This document shows, in pieces, positions 41,164 to 50,410 of a DNA stretch of 64,000 bases. The notes under the pieces were generated by a model, which had not been told where the DNA came from, searched no databases, and saw only the letters and a program-made list of their open reading frames with translations. The position numbers were made by a program, and so were the translations under genes. The stretch is from Pseudomonadota bacterium (GTDB lineage Bacteria > Pseudomonadota > Gammaproteobacteria > Steroidobacterales > Steroidobacteraceae), in NCBI GenBank assembly GCA_023417315.1, contig JAEZFW010000068.1, positions 62,001-126,000 on the forward strand, given 5' to 3'. Within the stretch, counting starts at the first letter, position 1. Every line of letters begins with the position of its first letter.

Positions 41164-43529
41164 TCGCGCGTCTTCAGCACCGCTATGAGATCGAGCCGAT
41201 CGATTCGCCGCCTGACGAGCAGCGCCGATAGAGCTGTGGCCATGGAGCCAATCACGATCGCGCTGCCGTAAGTCGAAAGCTCGATGATGAACGGTACGCG
41301 GTAGAGCTCTGTTTCGAACCCCATTACGGTCAGGCGGGCAAGCATCCACCCCACAAGGCAACCAAGAGGCAATGCCATGAGCGTGAGCAGAGCGAGCTCA
41401 CCCAATAGTAGATATGAAATCTCCGAGCGCGTGAACCCAAGCACGCGCAGGGTGGCGAGCTCGCGCCCTCTTTCGGAGAGCGCGATTCGAGCGGCGTTAT
41501 AGGTGACGCCGAAGGCGAGAGCACCCGAGAATGCCACGAAGAACGAGACGAAGATCAGCATCGTCTCGGCCATCGTCTCGTCGAACATGCGGATCGCTGC
41601 TTCCTTGATCGTGATGCCGCTGATGCCGGGAAGTGTCTGCAGCTCGCGCAACAACGCAGCTTGATGAAGGCTATCGACACGCAGATGCACGCTCGACACC
41701 GTAGAGCGCTCGCCTAGCAGCCGAGCGAGCGCGCCGATCTCGATATAGGCGGGCGTACCGATATAAGTCTCGAACGTGCCTGCGACCGGCACATTGATGG
41801 TCTTTCGATGCCCTTCGAGGATTTCGACGTCAAGCGAATCGCCGCGGCCGACACCGAGCAGCTTGGCCAACATCGAAGAGATGATGAGACCGTGCTGCGG
41901 CAGCGTCACGGCTCGACCGTCGGCGTCATACACTCGATAGAGCTCCTGCCGCGCCGGCAGACCTTGCAGCGCCTCTCGCTGTTCGTATCGACCGACGCGC
42001 AACTTTGCCGGCACGATGCGCATCGGCTCGACGGAGAGTACGCCTGGTAGTCGAGCAAGCTCGCGAGCTGCATCCGCCGTCCGCGGTTCTGCGAAGCTCA
42101 CCGTCACATGCTGCGATTGGGCTTGTCTGAAGTAGACATCGACCATGTGCTCGATCGCATCGAGCCATTGCATCGAAAGCACGAGCACCGCGACGGACAT
42201 CGCAATGCCGGCGCACGTCGTGAGCGAGCGCAAGGGCCAGCGCCCGATCTGCCGCAGGATGATCCGTGTCAGATGCTCGATGCGTCCGGCCACGCGCAGG
42301 CGCGCGAGTCGCGGTTTATGAAACAGCGGCGGTGCCGGCGGGCGCATCGCTTCGGCAGGCGGCAATTTCGCGGCGGAGCGTACCGCCCTGAGCGCCCCCG
42401 CGAGGGCCGCGCCGAGCCCGATAGCTGCACCCGTCACGAACGATTCCGGACCCGGGCGATACAACAGAAACGGGAAATGATAGAACTCCGCGTATGTGCG
42501 CGTCTGATAGGCACCGAGCCAATAACCGAGAACCCAACCCAGGAGCACACCAAAGGCCCCGATCGCGAGCACGAATTGCGCATAGTGGAGCGCGATCTCG
42601 CGTTCGCTATAGCCGAACGCCTTCAGCAGCCCAATCTCGCTTCGTTCGATCGCGACCAGGCGCGCGACGACCATGTTCGTTAAGAAAGCTGCGACGAGAA
42701 GAAACACGGTCGGTAGGATCCGCGACAGCGTGCGTAGCTGCGCGATCTCGTTCATCAGGAACCAATTAGAAAGCTGGTCCGCACGCTCGTATGCGCCGAT
42801 GCCTCCGTAGCGACCGAGAATGCGATCCATGCCGTCGATCACGGTTTGTGCGCTGGCCCCGCGCAACAGCGACACGCTGACGTCATTGAATGCGCCAGTG
42901 AGGTCGAAGGTCGCCTGCAGCATCTGCTCATCGAGCCAGATCACGCCGAACCTTGCATCGTCCGGCATGAGGGCGCCGGGACCGATCGCGTAAACGTACT
43001 CGGGAGAGAGCGCCACGCCGACGACGTTGAGCTCGCGCCAGCTACCATTCAACACCGCTCGAATGCTCGCTCCGGGATGCAGGCCATGCGCCTGCGCGAA
43101 CGGCTCGGAGATCACCGCCTCGTATGTGGATCGAGGACGGGGCAAGCGCCCTTCCCGCAACGTAAGCTCGTTCAGATGCGCCTTGCTGTCCGTCGACAGA
43201 GAGACGAGTTGTGCCACGACGGGCTCGGCGAACCCTTCGATCTCGAGCACAGCGCTCTGGACGACACGGGTTTCGACACTCTGCACGCCCGGCAGGTCCG
43301 CGATGCGTTGGGCGATGCGTTGTGGCGCACGCTTCACGTGCGCAAAGACGTGGGCGAATCGGTAACGCTCGTAGTACGCCCGTGCGGTTTCCTCCAGGGC
43401 CTCGACGGTCGACAGGCCCATTATCAACACGCCGACGCCGGAGGCTGTTATCAGGCCGATGGCGAGCACTTGGCCGCGCATGCGCCACAAGTCTCGCCAG
43501 AGCTTGCGATGCAGAGCACGCCTCACCAT
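41160..43529 (-). CDS. ABC transporter permease, double FtsX (MacB/LolE-like)
   Basis: 789 residues. The layout is one N-terminal membrane helix (about 17-37), a periplasmic domain (40-255), an FtsX bundle of three helices (about 270-385), another helix at about 440, a second periplasmic domain (460-650), and a second FtsX bundle (660-780). Such ten-helix permeases belong to the type VII/MacB-LolCDE fold family that moves lipoproteins, lipids or peptides mechanically rather than through a channel. It overlaps the ATPase gene by 7 bases and the adaptor start. The cargo is unknown. The next gene in the operon after the adaptor is a CDP-archaeol synthase relative. Confidence 0.9.
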   Translation of the reverse strand: MVRRALHRKLWRDLWRMRGQVLAIGLITASGVGVLIMGLSTVEALEETARAYYERYRFAHVFAHVKRAPQRIAQRIADLPGVQSVETRVVQSAVLEIEGFAEPVVAQLVSLSTDSKAHLNELTLREGRLPRPRSTYEAVISEPFAQAHGLHPGASIRAVLNGSWRELNVVGVALSPEYVYAIGPGALMPDDARFGVIWLDEQMLQATFDLTGAFNDVSVSLLRGASAQTVIDGMDRILGRYGGIGAYERADQLSNWFLMNEIAQLRTLSRILPTVFLLVAAFLTNMVVARLVAIERSEIGLLKAFGYSEREIALHYAQFVLAIGAFGVLLGWVLGYWLGAYQTRTYAEFYHFPFLLYRPGPESFVTGAAIGLGAALAGALRAVRSAAKLPPAEAMRPPAPPLFHKPRLARLRVAGRIEHLTRIILRQIGRWPLRSLTTCAGIAMSVAVLVLSMQWLDAIEHMVDVYFRQAQSQHVTVSFAEPRTADAARELARLPGVLSVEPMRIVPAKLRVGRYEQREALQGLPARQELYRVYDADGRAVTLPQHGLIISSMLAKLLGVGRGDSLDVEILEGHRKTINVPVAGTFETYIGTPAYIEIGALARLLGERSTVSSVHLRVDSLHQAALLRELQTLPGISGITIKEAAIRMFDETMAETMLIFVSFFVAFSGALAFGVTYNAARIALSERGRELATLRVLGFTRSEISYLLLGELALLTLMALPLGCLVGWMLARLTVMGFETELYRVPFIIELSTYGSAIVIGSMATALSALLVRRRIDRLDLIAVLKTRE

Positions 43530-44263
43530 GACAGCTCTCGCGCGGCTTTCCGCGTCGGATTGTGCAATTCCTCATGAATGCGTCCATCTCGCATCGAAAG
43601 CACGCGATGCGCCATGCTGGCGATCACCGAGTTGTGCGTGATGAGCGCAGTGGTCGTGCCCAACTCCGCGTGGATGCGCTCGATGGCCTCGAGCACGAGC
43701 ACGCCCGTGGGACTATCCAGCGCGCCAGTCGGCTCATCGCATAGAAGAAGATCCGGCCGCTTCGCAATTGCCCGCGCGATCGCAACGCGCTGCTGCTCGC
43801 CGCCGGAGAGCTGCGCGGGGAAATGGTGCATGCGCTCGCCGAGACCGACTAACCGCAACGAATCTTCCGGCGACATCGGCGCACGTGCGATCTCCGTTAC
43901 GAGCGCGACATTTTCGAGTGCCGTCAGACTTGGAATGAGGTTGTAGAACTGAAATACGAAGCCGACGTGCTCGCGTCGATAGCGCGTAAGTCCGGCATCA
44001 TCCAAAGTCGCGAGCTCGAGATTCAGGAAGCGAACCTCTCCGCTCGTCGGTGTGTCCAAGCCGCCGAGGATGTTCAGTAAAGTCGATTTGCCGCTGCCCG
44101 AGGCACCGAGCAGGACGACCAGCTCTCCGGCATCGAGGCTCAGATCGACACCGCGAAGCGCATGAACCTCCACTTCGCCGGTGCGATACACCTTGCTGAG
44201 TGCGCGCGCGCTCAGTATGGGCTGGCTATTCAAGAGCCGCTCGCCACACCACCCGCATTGCAC
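43523..44263 (-). CDS. ABC transporter ATP-binding protein (MacB/LolD-type)
   Basis: 246 residues from a GTG; a TTG ten codons later (44233) would give a more usual N-terminus. The Walker A is GASGSGKST (residues 53-61), the signature LSGGEQQRVAIARAI, and Walker B LLLCDEPTGALD, followed by the H-loop TALITHN. The LolD/MacB subfamily is shown by ALRGVDLSLDAGE and FVFQFYNLIPSLTALENV. It powers the overlapping FtsX permease. It lies 11 bases after the universal stress gene on the same strand, so the exporter may be co-induced with Usp. Confidence 0.92.
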   Translation of the reverse strand: MQCGWCGERLLNSQPILSARALSKVYRTGEVEVHALRGVDLSLDAGELVVLLGASGSGKSTLLNILGGLDTPTSGEVRFLNLELATLDDAGLTRYRREHVGFVFQFYNLIPSLTALENVALVTEIARAPMSPEDSLRLVGLGERMHHFPAQLSGGEQQRVAIARAIAKRPDLLLCDEPTGALDSPTGVLVLEAIERIHAELGTTTALITHNSVIASMAHRVLSMRDGRIHEELHNPTRKAARELSW

Positions 44264-44274
44264 GTCGGCGCGTG

Positions 44275-44742
44275 CTAGCTCGCGCTCTCAGGGCCTCGAA
44301 CCATCAGCACCGGCACCGGCGTCGAACGCAAGACCCATTCCGCATCGCTTCCCATGACGAGCCGGCGGATGCCGCGCCGCCCATGGGTGCCCATCACGAT
44401 GAGATCCGCAGGCCACTGTGTGGCTCGCTCGACGACCAGCTCTGCCACGCGGCGGCCAAAGGTTTCGACGAACGTCGATTTGAGCTCGACCCCTGCTTGC
44501 TTCACCGCGGCTTCAGCACGATCGAGGATCTGACGCCCGGATTCTCGTAAGGCGGCAATGACATCGGCGTAATACGCGGTCGACATATACGAGGCGTCCG
44601 TTGCGGGACCGATCACGAACTCATCGACGACATGCATCAGATTCAGCGTCGCCCCGCTGCTCTTTGCCAATTTGATGGCCTCGGCCAACGCAAGCTGGGA
44701 AGGTTCGCTGCCGTCCACCGGAACCAGGATGTGCTTGAACAT
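44275..44742 (-). CDS. Universal stress protein, single UspA domain
   Basis: 155 residues. The start FKHILVPVDGSEPSQLALAEAI and the ATP-binding signature GTHGRRGIRRLVMGSDAE (G-x2-G-x9-G-S) fit the ATP-binding Usp subgroup. The middle contains a predicted acid-rich helical insert (about 45-75). These cytosolic proteins accumulate under starvation or low oxygen. The ATG has a GGAGGCTCC leader. It heads the run usp-ATPase-permease-adaptor-CarS. Upstream is the inverted repeat TCCTAAC-N20-GTTAGGA. Confidence 0.93.
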   Translation of the reverse strand: MFKHILVPVDGSEPSQLALAEAIKLAKSSGATLNLMHVVDEFVIGPATDASYMSTAYYADVIAALRESGRQILDRAEAAVKQAGVELKSTFVETFGRRVAELVVERATQWPADLIVMGTHGRRGIRRLVMGSDAEWVLRSTPVPVLMVRGPESAS

Positions 44743-44779
44743 GGAGCCTCCGCACTTGCGAGTGCTGTAACGTAGGTGA

Positions 44780-44813
44780 TCCTAACCTCGGGGTATCCAG
44801 GATTGAGTTAGGA
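44780..44813. promoter_or_regulatory. Inverted repeat TCCTAAC-N20-GTTAGGA upstream of uspA
   Basis: Perfect 7-base arms between 38 and 71 bases before the usp start. Position and symmetry suit an operator or two half-sites for a dimeric activator. The identity of the binder is unknown. Confidence 0.4.
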
Positions 44814-44870
44814 GATCCACGCAATTCGGCAGGGAAACCTCGCACGCACGTTGGACATCCTCCGCCGCGC

Positions 44871-45317
44871 TCACCGCTCGGCTGGAGCTTCGATGATCTC
44901 GAACTGTAGTTCCCGACTGCAGCTCAACGAATTCGCAACCAGGCAACCGCGTTCTGCTTTGCTCAGCGCTCGTTCGTACGCCGCGGTATTTTCGGTACCG
45001 CGCACGGTGAGCACCGCATGCGTGACCATGCGGGTAAAACGCATGACACCCTCAACTCGCTCGAGCGTGGCGCTCACATCGCACTTCAGATGCAGCCATT
45101 GCAGATGTGATGCCGTAGCAATTGCACGAAAGGTAAGGATGAAGCAACCCGCCACTGCTGCCGCTAGCAGCGATTCCGGCGACCACTGATCTCCGGGTCC
45201 ATCGAACTCCACCGGCGCGGCGCTCATGAGCTGCGGTATGCCCGCTGCAGTGAGCGCGACGTTGCCGCTTGCGCCTCCCGAAGCGGCTACAGAATAGACA
45301 TGCGGAAAAGGATGCAT
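44871..45317 (-). CDS. OsmC/Ohr-family peroxide-detoxifying protein
   Basis: 148 residues. The two family cysteines are visible in AAAVAGCFILTF (about residue 59) and NSLSCSREL (about 133), with WSPESLLAAAVAGC before the first and E-R residues placed as expected. These thiol peroxidases reduce organic hydroperoxides using the Cys pair. The gene stands 128 bases upstream of the Usp gene on the same strand. It belongs with the other stress genes of the island. No MarR-type OhrR regulator is adjacent. Confidence 0.88.
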   Translation of the reverse strand: MHPFPHVYSVAASGGASGNVALTAAGIPQLMSAAPVEFDGPGDQWSPESLLAAAVAGCFILTFRAIATASHLQWLHLKCDVSATLERVEGVMRFTRMVTHAVLTVRGTENTAAYERALSKAERGCLVANSLSCSRELQFEIIEAPAER

Positions 45318-45438
45318 AGAAGTCTCCGGCTACGCTGGCGGCAGCGTACGTCCGCACAGTTAACCGGACCTATCAGGAACCTCGCTTAATGCGTCTCGGG
45401 AGATGCGAACCTGGAGAGCATGAGTGCTGACCACCTCG

Positions 45439-46203
45439 TCATACGTGTTCAGCCGTCGATTGCGGTGCCGCCCTGGTGCGAGCGAGACGACGCAACGAAT
45501 AGAAAGCGGCCAGACCGATCAGCGCGAGGGACAGTCCGGCCGCGAAGATCAGACTCGCACGGCCGGACACAAAACTCGCGCCGAGCTGCACCGTTGCGAT
45601 GGTGTACGGAAGCTCTGCGAGACTGAGCGCAAGCAGATAACGCGACGGCGGATAGCGAACCATCCCCAATCCGTAGCCTAGAATTTCCGAGGGAAGCGCC
45701 AACTGAAGCAGGAACACGAACCAGAATGGCGCGTCTCGCTGCAGCCGATGCTCGAGACCCTGTAGAGCATCGGAAGCAAGGATGGCGTGTGCGATCGGTC
45801 GACCGAGTATTCTGCCGATCGCGTATGCACCCAAGCCTCCAAGCACCCAGCCTACCCACAGCAGGACGATGCTCTGTATCTCTCCCCATGCGAGCACGGC
45901 CGCGGGCACGACCACCGCGATGGATACGAAGGTCACCATCGCTGTCACGGCCGCGGCTGCCACGAAGAGTGCTGCACCCACAAAGGGGTGCCGACTGATT
46001 AGATCGTCCAGGACCACGAGAACCTGGAGTATGGCTTCATGCAGCGCATCCGAAGCGGAGACCACTGCGAGCGCAAGGCACACCGCGACCACAAGTCCTG
46101 CGCGCCGCCACGGGGAGCTCTGCGAAGCCAAGCGATGCAGCAAGACTGATACGCACGACCGTACCCGCACGCCTAGTCCTCGCGCGTTCTCCAGAAGGAC
46201 CAT
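45439..46203 (-). CDS. VTT-domain (DedA/TVP38-like) integral membrane protein
   Basis: 254 residues with about six hydrophobic segments, e.g. AGLVVAVCLALAVVSA, PFVGAALFVAAAAVTAMV, IVLLWVGWVLGGLGAYAIG and SLIFAAGLSLALIGLAAFY. The VTT features are the FVSIAVVVPAAVLAWG re-entrant part, GWVLGGLGAYAIGRILGRP and ALPSEILGYGLGMVRY. Family members act as lipid scramblases or undecaprenyl/phospholipid transporters in the inner membrane. It is divergent from the PRPP synthetase and 121 bases beyond the OsmC gene. The exact substrate is unknown. Confidence 0.8.
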   Translation of the reverse strand: MVLLENARGLGVRVRSCVSVLLHRLASQSSPWRRAGLVVAVCLALAVVSASDALHEAILQVLVVLDDLISRHPFVGAALFVAAAAVTAMVTFVSIAVVVPAAVLAWGEIQSIVLLWVGWVLGGLGAYAIGRILGRPIAHAILASDALQGLEHRLQRDAPFWFVFLLQLALPSEILGYGLGMVRYPPSRYLLALSLAELPYTIATVQLGASFVSGRASLIFAAGLSLALIGLAAFYSLRRLARTRAAPQSTAEHV

Positions 46204-46378
46204 CTCGTCACGCCCTCACGGCCGGCACCCTGTGAAGCGCAAGCTGACACGGCGCGATGACGCGCCGCAGTCGTGAGACATCCCATCGCACTACGTAGAT
46301 CACCGGAACAGGCGCGTGGGAGCTCAGATACCGCTGCTGCGGCTGGCGCAGGACACTCCCACGACGTGGAGAACGAAG

Positions 46379-47329
46379 ATGCTGCTCTTTGCCCCGAATC
46401 ATTCCGCACCCTTCGCGCGTGCTGTGGCCCAGAAGCTTGGTATCGCGCTTGCGTCGAGTGAAGAGCGCGAATTCGACGGCGGCGAGCACAAGATGCGCTC
46501 GCTCGAGGATGTGCAGGGGCAAGATGTATTCGTGATTCAAAGTCTCTTCGGCGAGCCCCAAGCCTCGGCCAACGATAAACTGTGCCGTCTTCTATTCTTC
46601 TGCGGCAGCTTGAAGGATGCGGGCGCAGCACGAGTGACCGCCTGTGTTCCTTATCTGGCTTATGCGCGGAAGGATCGGCGCACGCAACCGAACGATCCGG
46701 TGTCTACTCGATACGTCGCTGCATTATTCGAAGCCGTGGGAGTCGATCGCGTAATTGTGCTCGACGTTCACAACGAAGCCGCGTTCGACAACGCCTTCCG
46801 CCATACCACCGTCCGCATCGAAGCCATGCAGACGTTCTCCGACAATCTTGCGCCCAGCTTGGTCGAGAGCGATGTCGTGGTCGCCTCCCCGGATACCGGT
46901 GGCATCAAGCGGGCACAGCGATTTCGTGAGATGCTCGCTGCGTGCCTCGGTCGCGAGCTCGGCTTCGCATTCATGGAAAAGCGCCGCGCCAAAGGCATCG
47001 TGTCGGGGGAAACGTTCGTCGGGGAAGTTGCATCGCGCGAGGTACTCATATTCGATGACATTATCGTCTCCGGTACGACGATCATGCGTGCGACCGCAGC
47101 GGCACGCAGCGCCGGTGCAAAACGGATCACGGTGCTTGCATCCCACGCCGCGTTCTCTCTTGCGGCGCAGCAGCTATTCGAATCCGGCGGACCTGATGCG
47201 GTTCTCGTGAGCGATTCGATCTCGATCGCAGCGGCGTTCACGGCGTTTGTGGGCACACGGCTGCAAGTGTGCTCCGTCGCGCCTCTCTTCGCCCGCACGA
47301 TCGCGCACTTATCCGTCGCAGCGCGTTAG
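46379..47329 (+). CDS. prs: Ribose-phosphate pyrophosphokinase, divergent paralog
   Basis: 316 residues from the ATG at 46379, the usual length for Prs. The ATP/ribose site reads PYLAYARKDRRTQPNDPVST, and the PRPP loop LIFDDIIVSGTTIM (canonical VDDMIDTGGT). The flag segment VLDVHNEAAFDNAF departs strongly from the usual DLH..QIQGFF, so this is a divergent member, likely a second copy besides the housekeeping prs. The reaction makes PRPP from ribose 5-phosphate and ATP. PRPP would feed the nicotinate and other phosphoribosyltransferases in the island. It overlaps the convergent APH-fold gene by 21 bases. Confidence 0.88.
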   Translation: MLLFAPNHSAPFARAVAQKLGIALASSEEREFDGGEHKMRSLEDVQGQDVFVIQSLFGEPQASANDKLCRLLFFCGSLKDAGAARVTACVPYLAYARKDRRTQPNDPVSTRYVAALFEAVGVDRVIVLDVHNEAAFDNAFRHTTVRIEAMQTFSDNLAPSLVESDVVVASPDTGGIKRAQRFREMLAACLGRELGFAFMEKRRAKGIVSGETFVGEVASREVLIFDDIIVSGTTIMRATAAARSAGAKRITVLASHAAFSLAAQQLFESGGPDAVLVSDSISIAAAFTAFVGTRLQVCSVAPLFARTIAHLSVAAR

Positions 47330-48376
47330 GGAACGCTGCGCGTACGCCTGCGCCTTCCTCAAGTAGCCCTCGGCCCGCGTCGCCCAAGGTTTTTGGTTTC
47401 GAACTTGTGGGTCGCGAAGATGCCATGCCGTCACCATGGCCCGTACCATTGCCCGCCGGCATCGGTAGAAGTCGATCAACCGCTCTGGAATCGGATCTCG
47501 TGAGCTTCTCAAGTAACTCTTGAGAACTTGATCTCCAGCCTGCGCATCCCCCAATCGCTCGCATTCAACACTCAAGAACGCGAGCTCCTCGCCAGGGTCG
47601 AGCGTGCGCAAATCTAGGGAGAATTCGAGAGAATCGATAATGAATGGAGGATCGCTCAGGCAGATGTGCTCCGGTCTCAAGTCTCCGTGGCCCTCGACGA
47701 TTCGTCTGTCTCGCGCGCGCTTCTCGAGATCCTCGCGAACGTGCTCGCACGATGCGAGCGCCTGCCGTGCGAGCGATTCGACGAGCGCGCTGGAAAGCGC
47801 CAAGTCGGGTGCTGACAACTGTGTCGTATCGCTTGCAATCCCGCGCGTGATGCGCCTCATGTATGCATCGGGGGAGAGCTCGATTGGACGTTGCTGCGAA
47901 TAGAACTTCGCCAACAGCTCGCCGACCTTCACAAGCCGCTCGCGGGGGACGTTTCTGGCCTCGATAGCATGGTCGAGCATCAACTCCGAAGGTAGGCGAC
48001 GCATCGTGACCAACCAATCGACGGTCCGACCGGGGCCGCCGACGTGAAGAGTGCCATCTTCCTGGCGTACCAGAGGCGTGACACCGAGATAGACGCCGGG
48101 GGCCAACCTTCGATTCAAGCGGACCTCTTCGGCGCAACTGTTCTCGCGTGCTGCAAGCGTCGTCTGATCCACTGCACCCACGCGCACAGGCTTTTTCAAC
48201 TTATAGGCATTCTGCGCATCGAGGAAGACCCACGCGAAATGCGTTTCGATTGCGTCGATCGGGCCCGACGTTCCATGGTAGGCGGCGCAAGCGCGCAGAG
48301 CTCGAACCTTATCCTCCAACGGAATATCGAAGTCGCGTCCGACTGATTCAATCGGTTGCATCTGGGGCGGGCTCAT
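47309..48376 (-). CDS. Aminoglycoside-phosphotransferase-fold kinase (COG2187-like)
   Basis: 355 residues. The catalytic loop is EGHGDLRPEHICLSDPPFIIDSLEFS (about 235-260), with the Asp base in HGDLRPEH and the Mg-binding Asp after it. The N-terminal lobe has AYKLKKPVRVG for the ATP-contacting Lys. There is no fused AAA kinase domain, which many COG2187 proteins have at the C-terminus. The substrate is unknown; resistance is only one possibility, and a metabolic small molecule is likelier in this context. It is convergent with prs. Confidence 0.82.
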   Translation of the reverse strand: MSPPQMQPIESVGRDFDIPLEDKVRALRACAAYHGTSGPIDAIETHFAWVFLDAQNAYKLKKPVRVGAVDQTTLAARENSCAEEVRLNRRLAPGVYLGVTPLVRQEDGTLHVGGPGRTVDWLVTMRRLPSELMLDHAIEARNVPRERLVKVGELLAKFYSQQRPIELSPDAYMRRITRGIASDTTQLSAPDLALSSALVESLARQALASCEHVREDLEKRARDRRIVEGHGDLRPEHICLSDPPFIIDSLEFSLDLRTLDPGEELAFLSVECERLGDAQAGDQVLKSYLRSSRDPIPERLIDFYRCRRAMVRAMVTAWHLRDPQVRNQKPWATRAEGYLRKAQAYAQRSLTRCDG

Positions 48377-48850
48377 GCGATGAGTTCTACGGATTTAACG
48401 GGCGCTCCGAGCGTCCGTATTATCACCAGCGTCTTCCGCGCTCTCTCTGGGAATGCCGCGCATGCCTGCGGCTATCGCTTAACGAACAAGGTACGGTGCA
48501 ATATCACACGTCGATTCGTGCTCTTCGAGCTCGGCATGAGATCAACCAAGCGATGGCCCCAGGATGCAAGCCTGCCGCCCCAGCAAGCAGCCGGTCGTCC
48601 GCGTGCAGCGGCGCCGAATGCAGCATCCGCTCCAACAGCTCGACTTGTACGGGTACGAACGCAGGAAGAAGCGCGGCTGCAACGTCAAGGAGCGCACTGC
48701 GCGCATGAAGCGCTAGATCGAGTGTCACAGCGACGCGGGACGACGGGCCTTCCTTCTCCGTACTAGACCATAGATCCGTTCGGGGAATTACCGTTTCGCT
48801 GCACGAGCGACCGGCGCACCTTGAACAACCTTCACTAAAGAGCTGTTCTC
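48377..48850. other. Intergenic region before the diguanylate cyclase
   Basis: 474 bases without a gene I can support. Overlapping frames on both strands (for example 48504-48728 minus and 48356-48766 plus) lack ribosome sites and family resemblance. The minus-strand 74-residue frame has a hydrophobic, alanine-rich sequence that might be a small membrane protein, but this is weak. Confidence 0.4.
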
Positions 48851-50359
48851 TTGGTCCAACTGCTTCTCATCCCCGTGCTTTACTTCCTTGGCGTCAAGCT
48901 GAGCCTGTTGTTCGCGGCCACGCCCGATGTGCTCGTGATGCTCTGGATGCCGAACAGCTTGGTGCTGGCAGCGCTCCTGCGATACGGCTTTCGTCGCTAC
49001 TGGCTCTTTGCGATGGCAATCCTGAGCGCGGAAGTCGCCGCGGATTTCCCTACATTCTCGCTAGCCGAATCGTTGCTGTTCGGACTCATCAATGTTGCGG
49101 AAGCCACGCTCGCGTACTTGCTCCTGCGACGATGGCGGTTCGACCCGGCGTTCAAAACGCCCATGGACATCGCAAAGTTCGTTGCTGCAGGTCCGATCAT
49201 AGCCGCCTTCCTCGCCGCGTCCGCAGCGGGCGGTGTCTATGAGATCTTTCGCGGTCACGAAGCGACCTATGTCGATTTCGTTCGCGTATGGTGGTTTAGC
49301 GATGGCTTGGGCGTTCTCATTCTGACACCCGTGATACTGACGCTATGGGCTCCGCAAGCGGATGGTTCGCATCGCGCGAACGGATTACGGTGGTATGACG
49401 CAGCCATCCTCGCCGCGGGCGCGATGATACTGCTCGCCTTTGCTCTCTCGAACCAAGGGCAGTTCTATCATCTGACGATTCGACCGATATTGCTCATGCC
49501 CCTTGTCGTGTATGTCGCGATACGGTTCAGCTTGAGATGGGCGACTGCGTGCGTGCTCGTGACGGCCTTGGCCCTCATCTACCTGACGAAGATCGGCGAG
49601 CAGCCGTTCGGACCGCTCGATTTTCGTGCCACGGCCCTGTCAACGCAGGAATTCATCGCGACGATGAGCCTGATCGCACTCGGCTTGAACACGCTGCTCG
49701 CCCAGCACCGTGCCAACGCTCGCGAGCTGGAGCGACGGGTGCGCGAACAAACTGCGGAGCTGCGCGAAGCGAACTCCAAGCTCGAGCGCCTCGCGTTGAC
49801 AGATGCGCTCACCGGGCTGCCGAATCGACGCGCGCTGCTCGAGCTGTTACCCAAGGAAATGGAGCGCTGCAGTCGTATGCACGACGGTCTCGCGTTGATC
49901 ATGTTCGACGTCGATCATTTCAAGCGAGTGAATGACCTCCATGGTCACGCCGCAGGCGATCTCGTACTGCAGCGGGTGGCGGCTGAAGTATCGAGTGTCG
50001 TCCGGAGCATGGACACGTTGACGCGATATGGCGGAGAAGAGTTCGTGCTGCTTGCACCTGGAATCGAATCGAACAGCGCAGTTCAGCTCGCCGAGCGCAT
50101 GCGCAGTGCAATCAACGGCAGTGAAGTTACGATCGGAGCGCACCGAATCCCGGTGACCGCCAGCTTCGGCATCGCAATGATAGTTGGCGACGAACGATGT
50201 CCGGAAGACCTGCTGCGCCGCGCGGATCGTGCTATGTACGCTGCGAAGTCGGCGGGACGAGATTGCGTCATCGCGGAAGGCGCTCAACTCGAGGGCGCCG
50301 GCGAAGCGTACAACCGGCAACACGTCGGTCACTCTGCACAACCACTGGATGCAAGCTAG
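48851..50359 (+). CDS. MASE1-GGDEF diguanylate cyclase
   Basis: 502 residues from a TTG; a stop lies just upstream in frame, so this is the only early start, and the family N-terminus (LLLIPVLYFLGVKLSLLFA) begins immediately. Residues 1-280 are a MASE1 sensor with about eight membrane helices (e.g. VLWMPNSLVLAALLRYG). A short coiled coil around 290-315 (ANARELERRVREQTAELREANSKLERL) links to the GGDEF domain (318-480). The active site is GGEEF (394-398), with an inhibitory RxxD (RSMD) five residues before it. It makes cyclic di-GMP from GTP. No EAL domain is present. Confidence 0.92.
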   Translation: MVQLLLIPVLYFLGVKLSLLFAATPDVLVMLWMPNSLVLAALLRYGFRRYWLFAMAILSAEVAADFPTFSLAESLLFGLINVAEATLAYLLLRRWRFDPAFKTPMDIAKFVAAGPIIAAFLAASAAGGVYEIFRGHEATYVDFVRVWWFSDGLGVLILTPVILTLWAPQADGSHRANGLRWYDAAILAAGAMILLAFALSNQGQFYHLTIRPILLMPLVVYVAIRFSLRWATACVLVTALALIYLTKIGEQPFGPLDFRATALSTQEFIATMSLIALGLNTLLAQHRANARELERRVREQTAELREANSKLERLALTDALTGLPNRRALLELLPKEMERCSRMHDGLALIMFDVDHFKRVNDLHGHAAGDLVLQRVAAEVSSVVRSMDTLTRYGGEEFVLLAPGIESNSAVQLAERMRSAINGSEVTIGAHRIPVTASFGIAMIVGDERCPEDLLRRADRAMYAAKSAGRDCVIAEGAQLEGAGEAYNRQHVGHSAQPLDAS

Positions 50360-50410
50360 AGCATGCACGGCATACGAACTTGCTAGTCGTCTACGCCCAC
50401 GCATCAACGA

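Noticed and set aside
48504..48728. 74-residue minus-strand frame in the spacer before the diguanylate cyclase
   Set aside because: No ribosome site, no homology recognised; kept only as a weak possibility in the gap entry.
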